Source of the DNA: CALHVX01 sp039198065
Lineage (GTDB): Bacteria > Pseudomonadota > Gammaproteobacteria > Pseudomonadales > Azotimanducaceae
DNA length: 64,000 nucleotides
NCBI GenBank assembly: GCA_039198065.1
Contig: JBCCTU010000012.1
Location: forward strand, 14,980 to 78,979
Direction: 5' to 3'
A program made the position numbers and the translations under genes. The notes beneath the pieces are model-generated. The model was given only the letters and a program-made list of their open reading frames with translations. It was not told the origin of the DNA and did no database searches. The stretch's first letter is position 1. The number at the start of each line of letters is the position of its first letter. This document shows, in pieces, positions 56,029 to 64,000 of the stretch.

Positions 56029-58683
56029 ATGTCCGCCGCCGGTTCCTATGCCGCAGAACTGATCGCAGGTCTCGTCGATGGCTGCCTGATAGAAGTCGAC
56101 CTGCGTAGCGGTTACGTTCACGACCCGGCGCAACGCTTGTCCGAGTTTCTCGGTGATCTGATCGATCGGAACGGCCGCCACCACAGCGCCCGCTGGCTGC
56201 TGCGCCAGCTGCACTCACCGACCATCGTGCTCGGCGCCCTAAAAGCCGCGCGGTTACTCTCGGAGCAAACGCACAAGGTCGTGCTGCGCTTCGGAGATCC
56301 GCAGGAACCGCGTCACCTGACCCTCTATCTGCGCGCAGCAGGGGACGATCGGTTCGTCGTTCACCTCCTCGAATTCACGAAGCAGCGGCAACAAGACATC
56401 TTCCGCACGGTCCTGCAAACCGCGCTGAACGAAGGCACCGCGGAACTGGTGGTGCTCGATTCAAAAATGCGCATCATCCACTGCAATCGAGCCTTGCTCG
56501 CCAACATTGGCTATGAGCAGGAGGAGCTCATTGGCAAACCGGCGTCGATCGTAGCGCGTGATCTGGCAGATCCGGCGTTTCTGAAAGAGCAACAACAGGC
56601 CTACATCCAGCGCCACGCAACGGCCCACACCTACAAGCATCGACGAAAAGACGGCAGCGAGTACGTGTTCGATTACACGGCAACGCAGGTGCGGATGTTC
56701 GGCCAGCACTGGTACGTTGCCATCGGCCAGGACATCACTGAGTCGATCCAACAGCAGGAGGCCCTGCGCGAAAGCGAAGAACGGCTGACCAACGCCGTTA
56801 GCAGCGGCCGCGTCGCCATCCTGGATTATCAGCCGCAGGAAGAAACGTTTTACATCAGTCACATTGCTTGGAGCTGGCTGGGGCTTGAGGCTCCGGAGAC
56901 GGGGACGCCCATTAGCGAGGAGGTCGAGCGCTGGACAAGTAGCATCCACCCCGACGACCGAAGCCGGGCGTTCGATGCGTTCCTGACTCCGATTGCGCGG
57001 CGCTTTCCCGTTGATATCGAACTACGCAGTCGTCACTGCCTGGGCTACTACGTATGGCTCGAAATTCACGCGCAGGTGGAACGTAACGACGATGGCATTC
57101 ACCGCATCAGCGGGACCGTCAGCAACGTCAGCGCGCAGCGGGAAGCCGAAGAAGCCAGAAACCGCGTTACCAAGAACCTGCAAGCTGTGCTCAGCAGCGT
57201 CAACGAGGCCATTCTGACTCTCGACGCCACGGGACAGCTGATCGAATGGAACCAGGCCGCCGAGGCGCTGACGCCGCAGAACCTCAAGGAGGTGGGCTCG
57301 GTATTCGAGCTGTTCGAAGACCCCTTACCGTTGGCGGCGCAGCCGCAGAACGTGCCGGTCCGAACCCAGCTGAGCCAACGCGAAACGGAGGACTCGGGTC
57401 ACGTCGAGGTCTACATCAACGCGATCGAGCTGGATCCGGACCCAGGATTCACCATTGTGATTCACGACATCTCGACCCGAATTGCCGAAGAAAACGCGCT
57501 CCGGGCAGCGGCGGAGTCCGCAGCCGCAGCGGCCCGAAGTAAAAGCGAGTTTCTTGCGACCATGAGCCACGAGATCCGCACCCCGATGAACGGGGTACTC
57601 GGCATGGCGCAGATCCTCATGGACACACCGCTCGACGAGCAGCAGCGCGATGCCCTTCGCATCATGGTCGAATCGGGCACAGCCCTGCTCGACATCATCA
57701 ACGACGTTCTCGACATGTCCCGGCTTGAAGCGGGCAAACTCGACTTCGAGCACCAGCCGTTCGATCTCAACGCAATGCTTCACGACATCGGTCAACTGCT
57801 GAGCCCGCAAGCGAAAGCAAAGTCCATTGACCTCTCGGTGCGACCGCTTCCGAACGATCAAACGTCGCGTCTCGGCGACGCCGGCCGAGTCCGGCAAATC
57901 GTGCTCAACCTGCTTGGGAACGCCATCAAATTCACTAAAGAAGGCGGCGTGTCCGTGGGCGCTGAGCTCCGCGATGGCGGCAAACGGATCGAGTTCGAGG
58001 TCCGCGACAGCGGAATCGGAATCTCCGAAGACAGCCGCGAAAGGCTGTTCGTGCCGTTCTCGCAGGTCGACTCATCCACCACCCGGCGCTTCGGCGGAAC
58101 CGGCCTCGGCTTGGCGATCAGTCACGAGTTGGTGCTTCAAATGGGCGGAAAAATCTGGGTGGACAGCGAGATCGGCGTGGGCTCCACCTTCCGCTTCGAT
58201 CTTCCGCTCCCGAAAGCACCCTCACGCTCTCAACGCGCCGCAAATGACGACCCCCGCGTCGGCAACGATCGTGCCCTGACCGGGAGTCGAGTGCTGGTGG
58301 TCGAGGACAATCTCGTCAATCAGCGCGTCGCAGGAAAAATCCTGGAACGGTTCGGTTGCACGGTGACCATCGCCAACGACGGTCTGGAAGCGGTCGAGCA
58401 CTTTTCCCGAAACACCTTCGACCTGATTCTCATGGACTGTCAGATGCCGAATCTCGACGGGTTCGGTGCGACGCGCATGATTCGGGCTGAAGAAGAGCGC
58501 CGCGGAACGGCGCGGACACCCATCCTTGCCATGACGGCAAACGTGCTCGAGTCGGATCGGGAGTCCTGCTTAAACGCCGGTATGGACGACTTTCTGCCGA
58601 AACCGGTCGTCAAAGACAAGCTAAGGGCCACCCTCGAGCACTGGCTGCTTGCCCCCACCGACAGCGATGCAAGCGTTGCCTGA
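56029..58683 (+). CDS. Soluble multi-PAS hybrid histidine kinase
   Basis: 884 aa without transmembrane segments. An N-terminal unassigned region (about 1-125) is followed by three PAS-like domains (about 135-255, 260-385 and 390-495). HisKA carries H514 in FLATMSHEIRTPMNGVLGMAQIL, then HATPase_c (NLLGNAIKFT, DSGIGISEDSRERLF, RRFGGTGLGLAISHELVLQMGG), and one receiver with D803 (LMDCQMPNLDGF). No partner regulator or HPt lies beside it. The cytoplasmic PAS arrangement suggests redox, light or small-molecule sensing, but no ligand residues can be assigned with confidence. Confidence 0.9.
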   Translation: MSAAGSYAAELIAGLVDGCLIEVDLRSGYVHDPAQRLSEFLGDLIDRNGRHHSARWLLRQLHSPTIVLGALKAARLLSEQTHKVVLRFGDPQEPRHLTLYLRAAGDDRFVVHLLEFTKQRQQDIFRTVLQTALNEGTAELVVLDSKMRIIHCNRALLANIGYEQEELIGKPASIVARDLADPAFLKEQQQAYIQRHATAHTYKHRRKDGSEYVFDYTATQVRMFGQHWYVAIGQDITESIQQQEALRESEERLTNAVSSGRVAILDYQPQEETFYISHIAWSWLGLEAPETGTPISEEVERWTSSIHPDDRSRAFDAFLTPIARRFPVDIELRSRHCLGYYVWLEIHAQVERNDDGIHRISGTVSNVSAQREAEEARNRVTKNLQAVLSSVNEAILTLDATGQLIEWNQAAEALTPQNLKEVGSVFELFEDPLPLAAQPQNVPVRTQLSQRETEDSGHVEVYINAIELDPDPGFTIVIHDISTRIAEENALRAAAESAAAAARSKSEFLATMSHEIRTPMNGVLGMAQILMDTPLDEQQRDALRIMVESGTALLDIINDVLDMSRLEAGKLDFEHQPFDLNAMLHDIGQLLSPQAKAKSIDLSVRPLPNDQTSRLGDAGRVRQIVLNLLGNAIKFTKEGGVSVGAELRDGGKRIEFEVRDSGIGISEDSRERLFVPFSQVDSSTTRRFGGTGLGLAISHELVLQMGGKIWVDSEIGVGSTFRFDLPLPKAPSRSQRAANDDPRVGNDRALTGSRVLVVEDNLVNQRVAGKILERFGCTVTIANDGLEAVEHFSRNTFDLILMDCQMPNLDGFGATRMIRAEEERRGTARTPILAMTANVLESDRESCLNAGMDDFLPKPVVKDKLRATLEHWLLAPTDSDASVA

Positions 58684-58688
58684 CCCAA

Positions 58689-59198
58689 TCAGCGAGAGCA
58701 GAAACAGTTAAACAGCGATGAGTGCTGCGGAAAATCCCGTGCAAGCCGCGCAGCGTCACCGAGTTCCATCTCGGCAAACTCAAATCCCGGCGTAACGGCT
58801 TCGGCGATGAGCCCGTAGCCAAACACCGCCGTGGCTTGCAGCTCGCTGCTCTTCCAGACGCCACCGGGCACCACCAGAGTGAGTTGCTCACCAGCAACCA
58901 CGTTGGCGCCAAGAATGCACTCGGTCAACGTGCCCTCAGCATCAATGAGTCGGTAGTGGAGCGGATCCCCAGCCTGAAAGTAGTGAACGATGGTCGAGCG
59001 GTTGCGGTGAAAGTGCCCGACGGGCGACGTCGCCGTGAGCAGATATTGGATGCTGGTCAGCGCCGCTCGCTGGCCTTCGGCGAGGACCAGCATCGGTACG
59101 TCATCACCGCTGTAGATCCGGCGGTAGTACCCCCCCTCAACATGGGGCTCGAGACCAAGCGCGTCGATCAACACCTCAGCCGAGGGTGCCACTGTCAT
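58689..59198 (-). CDS. Cupin, DUF985 family
   Basis: 169 aa. The signature of DUF985 cupins is visible: LGLEPHVEGGYYRRIYS, TSIQYLLT, GHFHRNRSTIVHYFQAGDPLHYRLI, VVPGGVWKSSEL and PGFEFAEMELGD. Structures of family members are double-stranded beta helices without known substrate. The start ATG overlaps the stop of the acyl-CoA ligase gene by 4 bp, so the two are coupled. It converges on the hybrid kinase with a 5-bp gap. Confidence 0.85.
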   Translation of the reverse strand: MTVAPSAEVLIDALGLEPHVEGGYYRRIYSGDDVPMLVLAEGQRAALTSIQYLLTATSPVGHFHRNRSTIVHYFQAGDPLHYRLIDAEGTLTECILGANVVAGEQLTLVVPGGVWKSSELQATAVFGYGLIAEAVTPGFEFAEMELGDAARLARDFPQHSSLFNCFCSR

Positions 59199-60865
59199 AC
59201 GACCCGCTTGCGCAGTTCGAACTTTTGAATCTTACCGGTTACGGTTTTCGGCAGCTCCGTGAACTCGACTCGGGTCGGGCACTTGAAGTGCGCCAGCTGG
59301 TCACGACAGAAAGCGATGATGTCTTCTGGCGTCGCCTGCGCATCCGGTCGCTTTTCAATAAACGCGACCGGCGTTTCCCCCCACTTCTCATCGGGTGCTG
59401 CTACCACGGCCGCTTCCGCCACGGCCGGGTGCCGGTACAGCACCCCTTCGACCTCGATGGATGAAATGTTTTCGCCTCCGGAAATAATGATGTCTTTCGA
59501 GCGGTCCTTGAGCTCCACATGGCCGTCGGGGTGACGCACGCCGAGATCGCCGGAACGGAAATGGCCTCCGGCAAACGCGGCATCGGTTGCATCGGGATTC
59601 TTCAGGTATCCGCTCATGACGACGTTGCCCTGAAACATCACTTCGCCCATGGTTTCACCGTCCGCGGGCACCTCCTCGAGGGTCTCTGGATCACGCACGG
59701 ACAACTCTTCGAGCACGACGTAGTTTACGCCCTGGCGGGCCCGTAACCGGGCCCGTTCGTCGGCGTCGAGGTCATCCCACTCCGTGCGCCACGCACAAAC
59801 CGCGCAGGGTCCGTACACCTCGGTCAATCCGTAGACGTGAGTAATGGAGAACCCCACCGCGTCGGCGCGTGCCAGCACAGCTGCCGGTGGTGCGGCGCCG
59901 GCGGTCATAAATTCGATTCGTCGCCCGAGGGTCGTGCCGCGCGCTTCGGCCTCTGTAGTCGCCATGTTGAGAACGATCGGCGCACCGCACATGTGAGTGA
60001 TGTCCGCGGCTTCGATGGCGTCCAGGACCGCCGGTCCTGTCGGTCCACGCAGGCACACGTTGAGGCCGGCCTTGGCGGCGACAGTCCAGGGGAAGCACCA
60101 ACCGTTGCAGTGAAACAGCGGCAGGGTCCAGAGATAACGGGGGTGCAGCGGCAGCGACCACTCGAGCGTGTTACCGACCGCGTTGAGATACGCGCCGCGG
60201 TGATGGTAGACGACACCCTTGGGATTTCCGGTGGTTCCAGAGGTGTAGTTGAGCGCCAGCGCGGCACGCTCATCTATGGGCAAAATATCGTCGTCGGCCA
60301 CAGCCGTTGACGCCGCCAGAAACGCTTCGTAGCCGAGGCTTGGCGGCTCGGCGAATGGCGCCCGCGGGTCCTCGATGCCGATTACCAGGGGCTCCGCCTT
60401 GGCAAGCGCGAGTGCTTCACGCGCCACTGCCTCGAGGCCGGAATCCACGAACAGCACCTCCGCCTCGCCGTGGTCAAGAATGAATGCCACGCCCTCGGCG
60501 TCGAGCCGCGTGTTAATCATGTTCAGCACACCACGGCTCATGGGGACGGCGTAGGACAGCTCCACGGCAGCTGGCAGGTTTCGACACAGCACGGCGACCG
60601 TGCTGTTGGCCGTGACCCCCTGGCGCCGCAACCCACCGGCGAGCCGAAGACAACGCGCGAAGGTTTCCCCCCAGCTTTGGATGACGCCGTCGAAGTCGAT
60701 CGCCGGCATGTTTGGGTAGGCCTTCGCCGTCCGCTTAACGAGGGATACGGGGGACAGCGGCGCCTCGTTGGCCGCGACGACACCGAGTCCCTGAGCGTAC
60801 TTTCCGGTCTCTTGCCCGCCCCGCAGCGAAGCTCGCGCGCGCCCTAGGTCGTCGGTGTCGTGCAT
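59195..60865 (-). CDS. AMP-forming acyl-CoA ligase
   Basis: 556 aa ANL-superfamily enzyme. Signature NYTSGTTGNPKGVVYHHRG, then LPLFHCNGWCFPW, TAGAAPP, YGLTEVYGP, FRSGDLGVRHPDGHVELKDRSKDIIISGGENISSIEVE, and the C-terminal Lys of PKTVTGKIQKFELR. The HCNGW segment is typical of medium-chain or 3-methylmercaptopropionyl (DmdB-like) and plant AAE-type ligases, so a short or medium acyl substrate is likely, but the exact one is not readable. GGGGAGG precedes the ATG. It is coupled to the cupin gene downstream. Confidence 0.88.
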   Translation of the reverse strand: MHDTDDLGRARASLRGGQETGKYAQGLGVVAANEAPLSPVSLVKRTAKAYPNMPAIDFDGVIQSWGETFARCLRLAGGLRRQGVTANSTVAVLCRNLPAAVELSYAVPMSRGVLNMINTRLDAEGVAFILDHGEAEVLFVDSGLEAVAREALALAKAEPLVIGIEDPRAPFAEPPSLGYEAFLAASTAVADDDILPIDERAALALNYTSGTTGNPKGVVYHHRGAYLNAVGNTLEWSLPLHPRYLWTLPLFHCNGWCFPWTVAAKAGLNVCLRGPTGPAVLDAIEAADITHMCGAPIVLNMATTEAEARGTTLGRRIEFMTAGAAPPAAVLARADAVGFSITHVYGLTEVYGPCAVCAWRTEWDDLDADERARLRARQGVNYVVLEELSVRDPETLEEVPADGETMGEVMFQGNVVMSGYLKNPDATDAAFAGGHFRSGDLGVRHPDGHVELKDRSKDIIISGGENISSIEVEGVLYRHPAVAEAAVVAAPDEKWGETPVAFIEKRPDAQATPEDIIAFCRDQLAHFKCPTRVEFTELPKTVTGKIQKFELRKRVV

Positions 60866-60986
60866 GATGAAAGGCCTCCCCGCCGTTTGCCGATGCTCCC
60901 CGAATGGCTCCCCGATCCGGTTCGCTTAAGCTTACCATTCGCGCATTGCGCACCAGGGTTCGGAAACGGAGAGGAGAGCGGTTGCC

Positions 60987-61454
60987 ATGCGAGCCCTGTA
61001 TCTCATCGGCGGTTGGCTGTGCCTCGGCCTGGGGTTTCTGGGTGCCCTGTTGCCGCTCTTGCCCACCACGCCGTTCGTACTGCTGGCGGCCTACTGTTTT
61101 GCACGTTCGTCACCGACCTGGCACCGCTGGCTACTGACCCACCGCCTGTTCGGCCCGCTGATCCTCGACTGGCAGACGCATCGCGCCCTGCGGCGTGGTG
61201 CGAAGTGGTCGGCGAGCGGCGCCTGCGGGCTGGTTCTCGCGCTGTCGCTCCTGATCGGTGTACCGGCCATTGTCCTAGGCGCCCAAGTCCTGGCCTTAAG
61301 CCTCGTGCTGATCTTCCTCTGGCGGTTACCGGAGCCCCCGATGACTCGCCGAGAGCTGGCACAGGTGCTGAGCGAGACCGACGCTGCGAGCGTCGACGAG
61401 GGTGAGAGCCCTGCGCAAGAAACGCGAGGGGATGCCGAGAACCGGGATGCTTGA
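60987..61454 (+). CDS. DUF454 (YbaN-like) inner-membrane protein
   Basis: 155 aa. Matches the DUF454 pattern: YLIGGWLCLGLGFLGALLPLLPTTPFVLLAAYCFARSSPTWHRWLLTHRLFGPLI, with three or four transmembrane helices. E. coli YbaN is of unknown function. The C-terminal 45 residues are acidic and unlike the family. A strong GGAGAGGAG precedes the ATG. Confidence 0.9.
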   Translation: MRALYLIGGWLCLGLGFLGALLPLLPTTPFVLLAAYCFARSSPTWHRWLLTHRLFGPLILDWQTHRALRRGAKWSASGACGLVLALSLLIGVPAIVLGAQVLALSLVLIFLWRLPEPPMTRRELAQVLSETDAASVDEGESPAQETRGDAENRDA

Positions 61455-61576
61455 TAGGCTCATGGAATCACGGAACGATGCAAACGCCAGAGATTGGATG
61501 CACCGGTGGTAGACCTTGATCACCGGGGCCGGCGTGGTATCGCCGTGCGCATGGCTCGGTTAAGCGACCACAATTC

Positions 61577-62923
61577 ATGAACGCAAACAGCACGCAGGAT
61601 ACAACCGGTGAGCAGCTGGTCGGTACCGCGTCGCGGCAACCCTTTGCGCGCCACGACCGGACCTACTACGCCGCCACAGCGAACCGGAAGACGGCCCGGG
61701 CGGGACTGCTCGGCCGAGAGAAAGCTGACGTCTGCATCGTCGGCGGCGGTTTTACCGGCCTGTCCACCGCCCTGACCCTCGCGGAGCGCGGCGCGGACGT
61801 CGTACTGCTGGAAACCAATTCCATTGGTTTCGGCGCTTCCGGCCGCAACGGCGGCCAGGTCGTCAATGGACTCAACGCGAGCCTCCCGAAGATTGCCCGG
61901 CAGTTTGGAACGGAGGCCGCCGACTTCGTCGGTGCGCATTTGACCGCTGGCGCTGATCTCATCCGAGATCGTATTCAGCGCTACGCCATTGACTGCGATT
62001 ACAAGCCCGGCAATCTGTTCGCTGCCTACACGGGTAAGCAGCTGCGCGAGCTCGAAAGTAAACAAGCACTCTGGCGTCGCCATGGTATGGATCGACACGA
62101 GTTGCTGGACCAGAGCGGCATACGCAAACACGTCGCGAGCGAGCGCTACCACGGCGGAATGATCGATCACGCCGGTGGCCACCTGCATCCCCTGAACCTC
62201 GCCCAAGGCGAAGCCGATGCGGTTGAGGCGCTCGGCGGTCGTATCTACGAACTCTCCGAAGTTGTGAAATTCAGCCGGCAGAATCGAATCTACACCGCGT
62301 TTACCCGGGAAGGCTCGGTGGAGGCGAAGCGGTTGGTGCTCTGCGGCAACGCTTACCTTGAGGGCGTCTCACCGCAGCTCGAGCCGCGGATTCTCCCAGC
62401 AACAACGCAGATGGTCGCGACGGAGCGCCTTGGGGAAGAGCGGGCCCGAGCCCTGCTGCCGACGGGTCTGTGCGTCGAAGACTGCCGCTACATCCTCGAC
62501 TACTACCGACTCTCCGCCGACCACCGGCTGCTCTTTGGCGGCGGTACGGTCTACGGGGGCACGGATCCAGAAGATATCCGAGCGAAGCTGCGACCGAATC
62601 TTGAACAGGTGTTTCCTCAGCTCAACGGCGTTCGCCTGGACTACGCCTGGAGCGGTCGATTTGCCATCTCGTACTCGCGGGTACCGCAGCTCGGTCGCCT
62701 AAAGGACGGCACCTACTTTGCCCACGGCTACAGCGGTCACGGAGTCACCGGCTCGCACTTATTCGGCGAGATCCTTGCGGAGGCGATCGACGGTGATCCG
62801 AAACGCTTCGACGTCATCGCGCGCTTTCCCTACCTGCCCTTTCCTGGGGGACGTGCATTGCGCGTGCCTTACAGCATTGCCGGATCCTGGTGGTACGGCC
62901 TGCGCGACCGGCTTGGCGTCTGA
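61577..62923 (+). CDS. puuB: FAD-dependent gamma-glutamylputrescine oxidase-like protein
   Basis: 448 aa DAO-family flavoenzyme. The FAD-binding motif is VCIVGGGFTGLSTALTLAERGADVVLLE, followed by GFGASGRNGGQVV, GGMIDHAGGHLHPLNLAQG and the C-terminal HGYSGHGVTGSHLFGEILAEAI. This arrangement is typical of PuuB, which oxidises gamma-glutamylputrescine. The next gene is a PuuA-type ligase 7 bp away, which supports the name. Related sarcosine-type or amine oxidases cannot be fully excluded. Confidence 0.85.
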   Translation: MNANSTQDTTGEQLVGTASRQPFARHDRTYYAATANRKTARAGLLGREKADVCIVGGGFTGLSTALTLAERGADVVLLETNSIGFGASGRNGGQVVNGLNASLPKIARQFGTEAADFVGAHLTAGADLIRDRIQRYAIDCDYKPGNLFAAYTGKQLRELESKQALWRRHGMDRHELLDQSGIRKHVASERYHGGMIDHAGGHLHPLNLAQGEADAVEALGGRIYELSEVVKFSRQNRIYTAFTREGSVEAKRLVLCGNAYLEGVSPQLEPRILPATTQMVATERLGEERARALLPTGLCVEDCRYILDYYRLSADHRLLFGGGTVYGGTDPEDIRAKLRPNLEQVFPQLNGVRLDYAWSGRFAISYSRVPQLGRLKDGTYFAHGYSGHGVTGSHLFGEILAEAIDGDPKRFDVIARFPYLPFPGGRALRVPYSIAGSWWYGLRDRLGV

Positions 62924-62930
62924 GGCACCA

Positions 62931-64000
62931 GTGACCGCAGCGGCGCAGCTCGTCGTAGCGAGCGACATCCACGGTCTGTTCCGCGGCAAACGCCTGGCAC
63001 CCGGGGTTCGCGCCGCCACCAAAGGCGATGACCTGAAAATGCCTCTCTCGGTGCTGTTCCCCGACGTCTGGGGCCGAGACCTCGAGACCACCGATCACCT
63101 CATGCGCAGCGGTGACCTCGACGGAACGCTCCAACCCATCGACCGGGCACCGCTCAGCCTGGCGCCGTGGCAGCCGGAGCTCACGTTGCAGCTTGCAACA
63201 CTTTTAACCGTCGAGGGCGCACCTTATCCGGTGGATCCCAGACAAGCGCTGGCCGCCATACTCCAGCAGTACCGCGCCAAAGGGCTGAACCCCGTGTGCG
63301 CGATCGAACTCGAGTTTTACCTCTACGACCCTAATCGACAGCCCCTCGCGCCCCCGAAGCGTCCCAGCACGGGCACCCGCCTGACGGAAAACGACGTCTA
63401 CGCGCTCGACGACATCGAGGCGTTCGCGCCGTTCTTCGACGTGCTCTACGCGCGCTGCGAGTCCGCGGGCATCGCGCTCGATGCGGCGATCGCCGAATAC
63501 GGCCGCGGCCAGTTCGAAGTCAACCTAAAGCATGGCGACGACGCCTTGCGGGTTGCTGACGACGCGCAGATTTTCAAGTACCTGGTCCGTCGGGTCGCAC
63601 AGCAGTTCGGGCTCGGCGCCACGTTCATGGCCAAGCCCCTGGGGAGCGACCTCGGCAACGGCATGCACGTCCACTGGTCGCTGCTCGATGCCGAAGGCGC
63701 GAACGTGTTCGCCGCTGATGAGCCCACGGGCTCGGCGACGCTTAAGGCCGCCGTGGCCGGAATGCTCGCGGCGCTACCGGAGTCCATGCTGATCCTCGCG
63801 CCGCATTTCAACAGCTATCGCCGCTTTACCGATGAATCGCTCGCGCCGACGCGGGTGAGCTGGGGCGTGGACAACCGGACCGTGGCGCTGCGTATTCCAG
63901 ACAGCGATGCCGCTAACCGGCGCGTAGAACACCGGGTCGCCGGTGCCGACGCCAACCCATACCTCACGCTAACAGCACTCCTCGGTGCGGGGCTCATGGG
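62931..64000 (+). CDS. puuA: Gamma-glutamylputrescine synthetase-like glutamine synthetase (partial)
   Basis: Partial at the right edge; 356 codons are visible with no stop. Start GTG 62931 has GAGG 5 bp upstream, overlapping the puuB stop. Glutamine-synthetase catalytic elements are clear: CAIELEFYLYD, GQFEVNLKHGDDALRVADD, GNGMHVHWSL, the RRFTDESLAPTRVSWGVDNRTVALRI region and EHRVAGADANPYL. The divergent N-terminus, with PWQPELTLQL, and coupling to a PuuB-like oxidase favour PuuA over nitrogen-assimilatory GlnA. PuuA ligates glutamate to putrescine as the first step of polyamine catabolism. Confidence 0.85.
   Translation, partial: MTAAAQLVVASDIHGLFRGKRLAPGVRAATKGDDLKMPLSVLFPDVWGRDLETTDHLMRSGDLDGTLQPIDRAPLSLAPWQPELTLQLATLLTVEGAPYPVDPRQALAAILQQYRAKGLNPVCAIELEFYLYDPNRQPLAPPKRPSTGTRLTENDVYALDDIEAFAPFFDVLYARCESAGIALDAAIAEYGRGQFEVNLKHGDDALRVADDAQIFKYLVRRVAQQFGLGATFMAKPLGSDLGNGMHVHWSLLDAEGANVFAADEPTGSATLKAAVAGMLAALPESMLILAPHFNSYRRFTDESLAPTRVSWGVDNRTVALRIPDSDAANRRVEHRVAGADANPYLTLTALLGAGLM

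Overview
The window is chromosomal DNA from a GC-rich gammaproteobacterium. I see no prophage, insertion sequence, CRISPR array, plasmid function or rRNA operon. Two conserved blocks fix the lineage. The first, on the minus strand, is greA, rlmE, ftsH, folP, glmM, tpiA, secG, tRNA-Leu, tRNA-fMet, rimP, nusA, infB, rbfA, truB, rpsO, pnp, with yhbY divergent. The second is smpB, ratA, rnfH, bamE, recN, hrcA, grpE, dnaK, dnaJ, dapB, carA, carB, greA. From memory, this second order is best known in Xanthomonadales and related deep-branching gammaproteobacteria. I cannot name a genus.

Layout. 1-5957 (+): a gene end that may be gluQ, an orphan NtrC-type regulator, pcnB, a deoxynucleoside kinase, a divergent PanC-like ligase and pgi. 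6022-11720 (+): acetyl-CoA synthetase, then a class IV aminotransferase, an APC permease and a class III aminotransferase, which look like an amine or amino-acid utilisation module. 11866-12393 (+): a DUF2306 membrane protein, convergent with pnp. 12416-21205 (-): the RNA-decay and translation block. 21206-22197: leader DNA, intrinsic terminators, initiator tRNA and tRNA-Leu. 22206-28619 (-): secG, tpiA, glmM, folP, ftsH, rlmE. 28729-29049 (+): yhbY. 29062-34661 (-): tamB and tamA. 34618-39513 (-): greA, carB, carA. 39748-45082: an accessory island between carA and dapB, with a membrane protein, two exported proteins of unknown role and a membrane hybrid histidine kinase. 45075-50943 (-): dapB, dnaJ, dnaK, grpE, hrcA. 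51083-55902: recN, bamE, rnfH, ratA, an Na+-dependent transporter and smpB. 56029-60865: a second orphan hybrid kinase, a cupin and an acyl-CoA ligase. 60987-64000 (+): a DUF454 protein, then a puuB-like oxidase and a puuA-like ligase that runs off the end.

How the genes work together. RimP, NusA, IF2, RbfA, TruB, S15 and PNPase form one transcription, translation and RNA-turnover unit. An initiator tRNA with its own strong promoter lies ahead of it. HrcA and a well-matched sigma32 promoter suggest two layers of control over the GrpE-DnaK-DnaJ chaperones. CarAB, DapB, FolP, GlmM, TpiA and Pgi are core metabolism. The PuuA/PuuB pair and the aminotransferase-permease cluster both point to use of amines or polyamines.

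The most unusual signals are: a PanC-like ligase that has lost pantoate-contact residues, in a cluster without panB; an NtrC-family regulator lacking the GAFTGA loop and a normal receiver; a TamA with a lipobox; an unexplained segment of about 320 bp bounded by terminators; and several short periodic repeats next to housekeeping genes.
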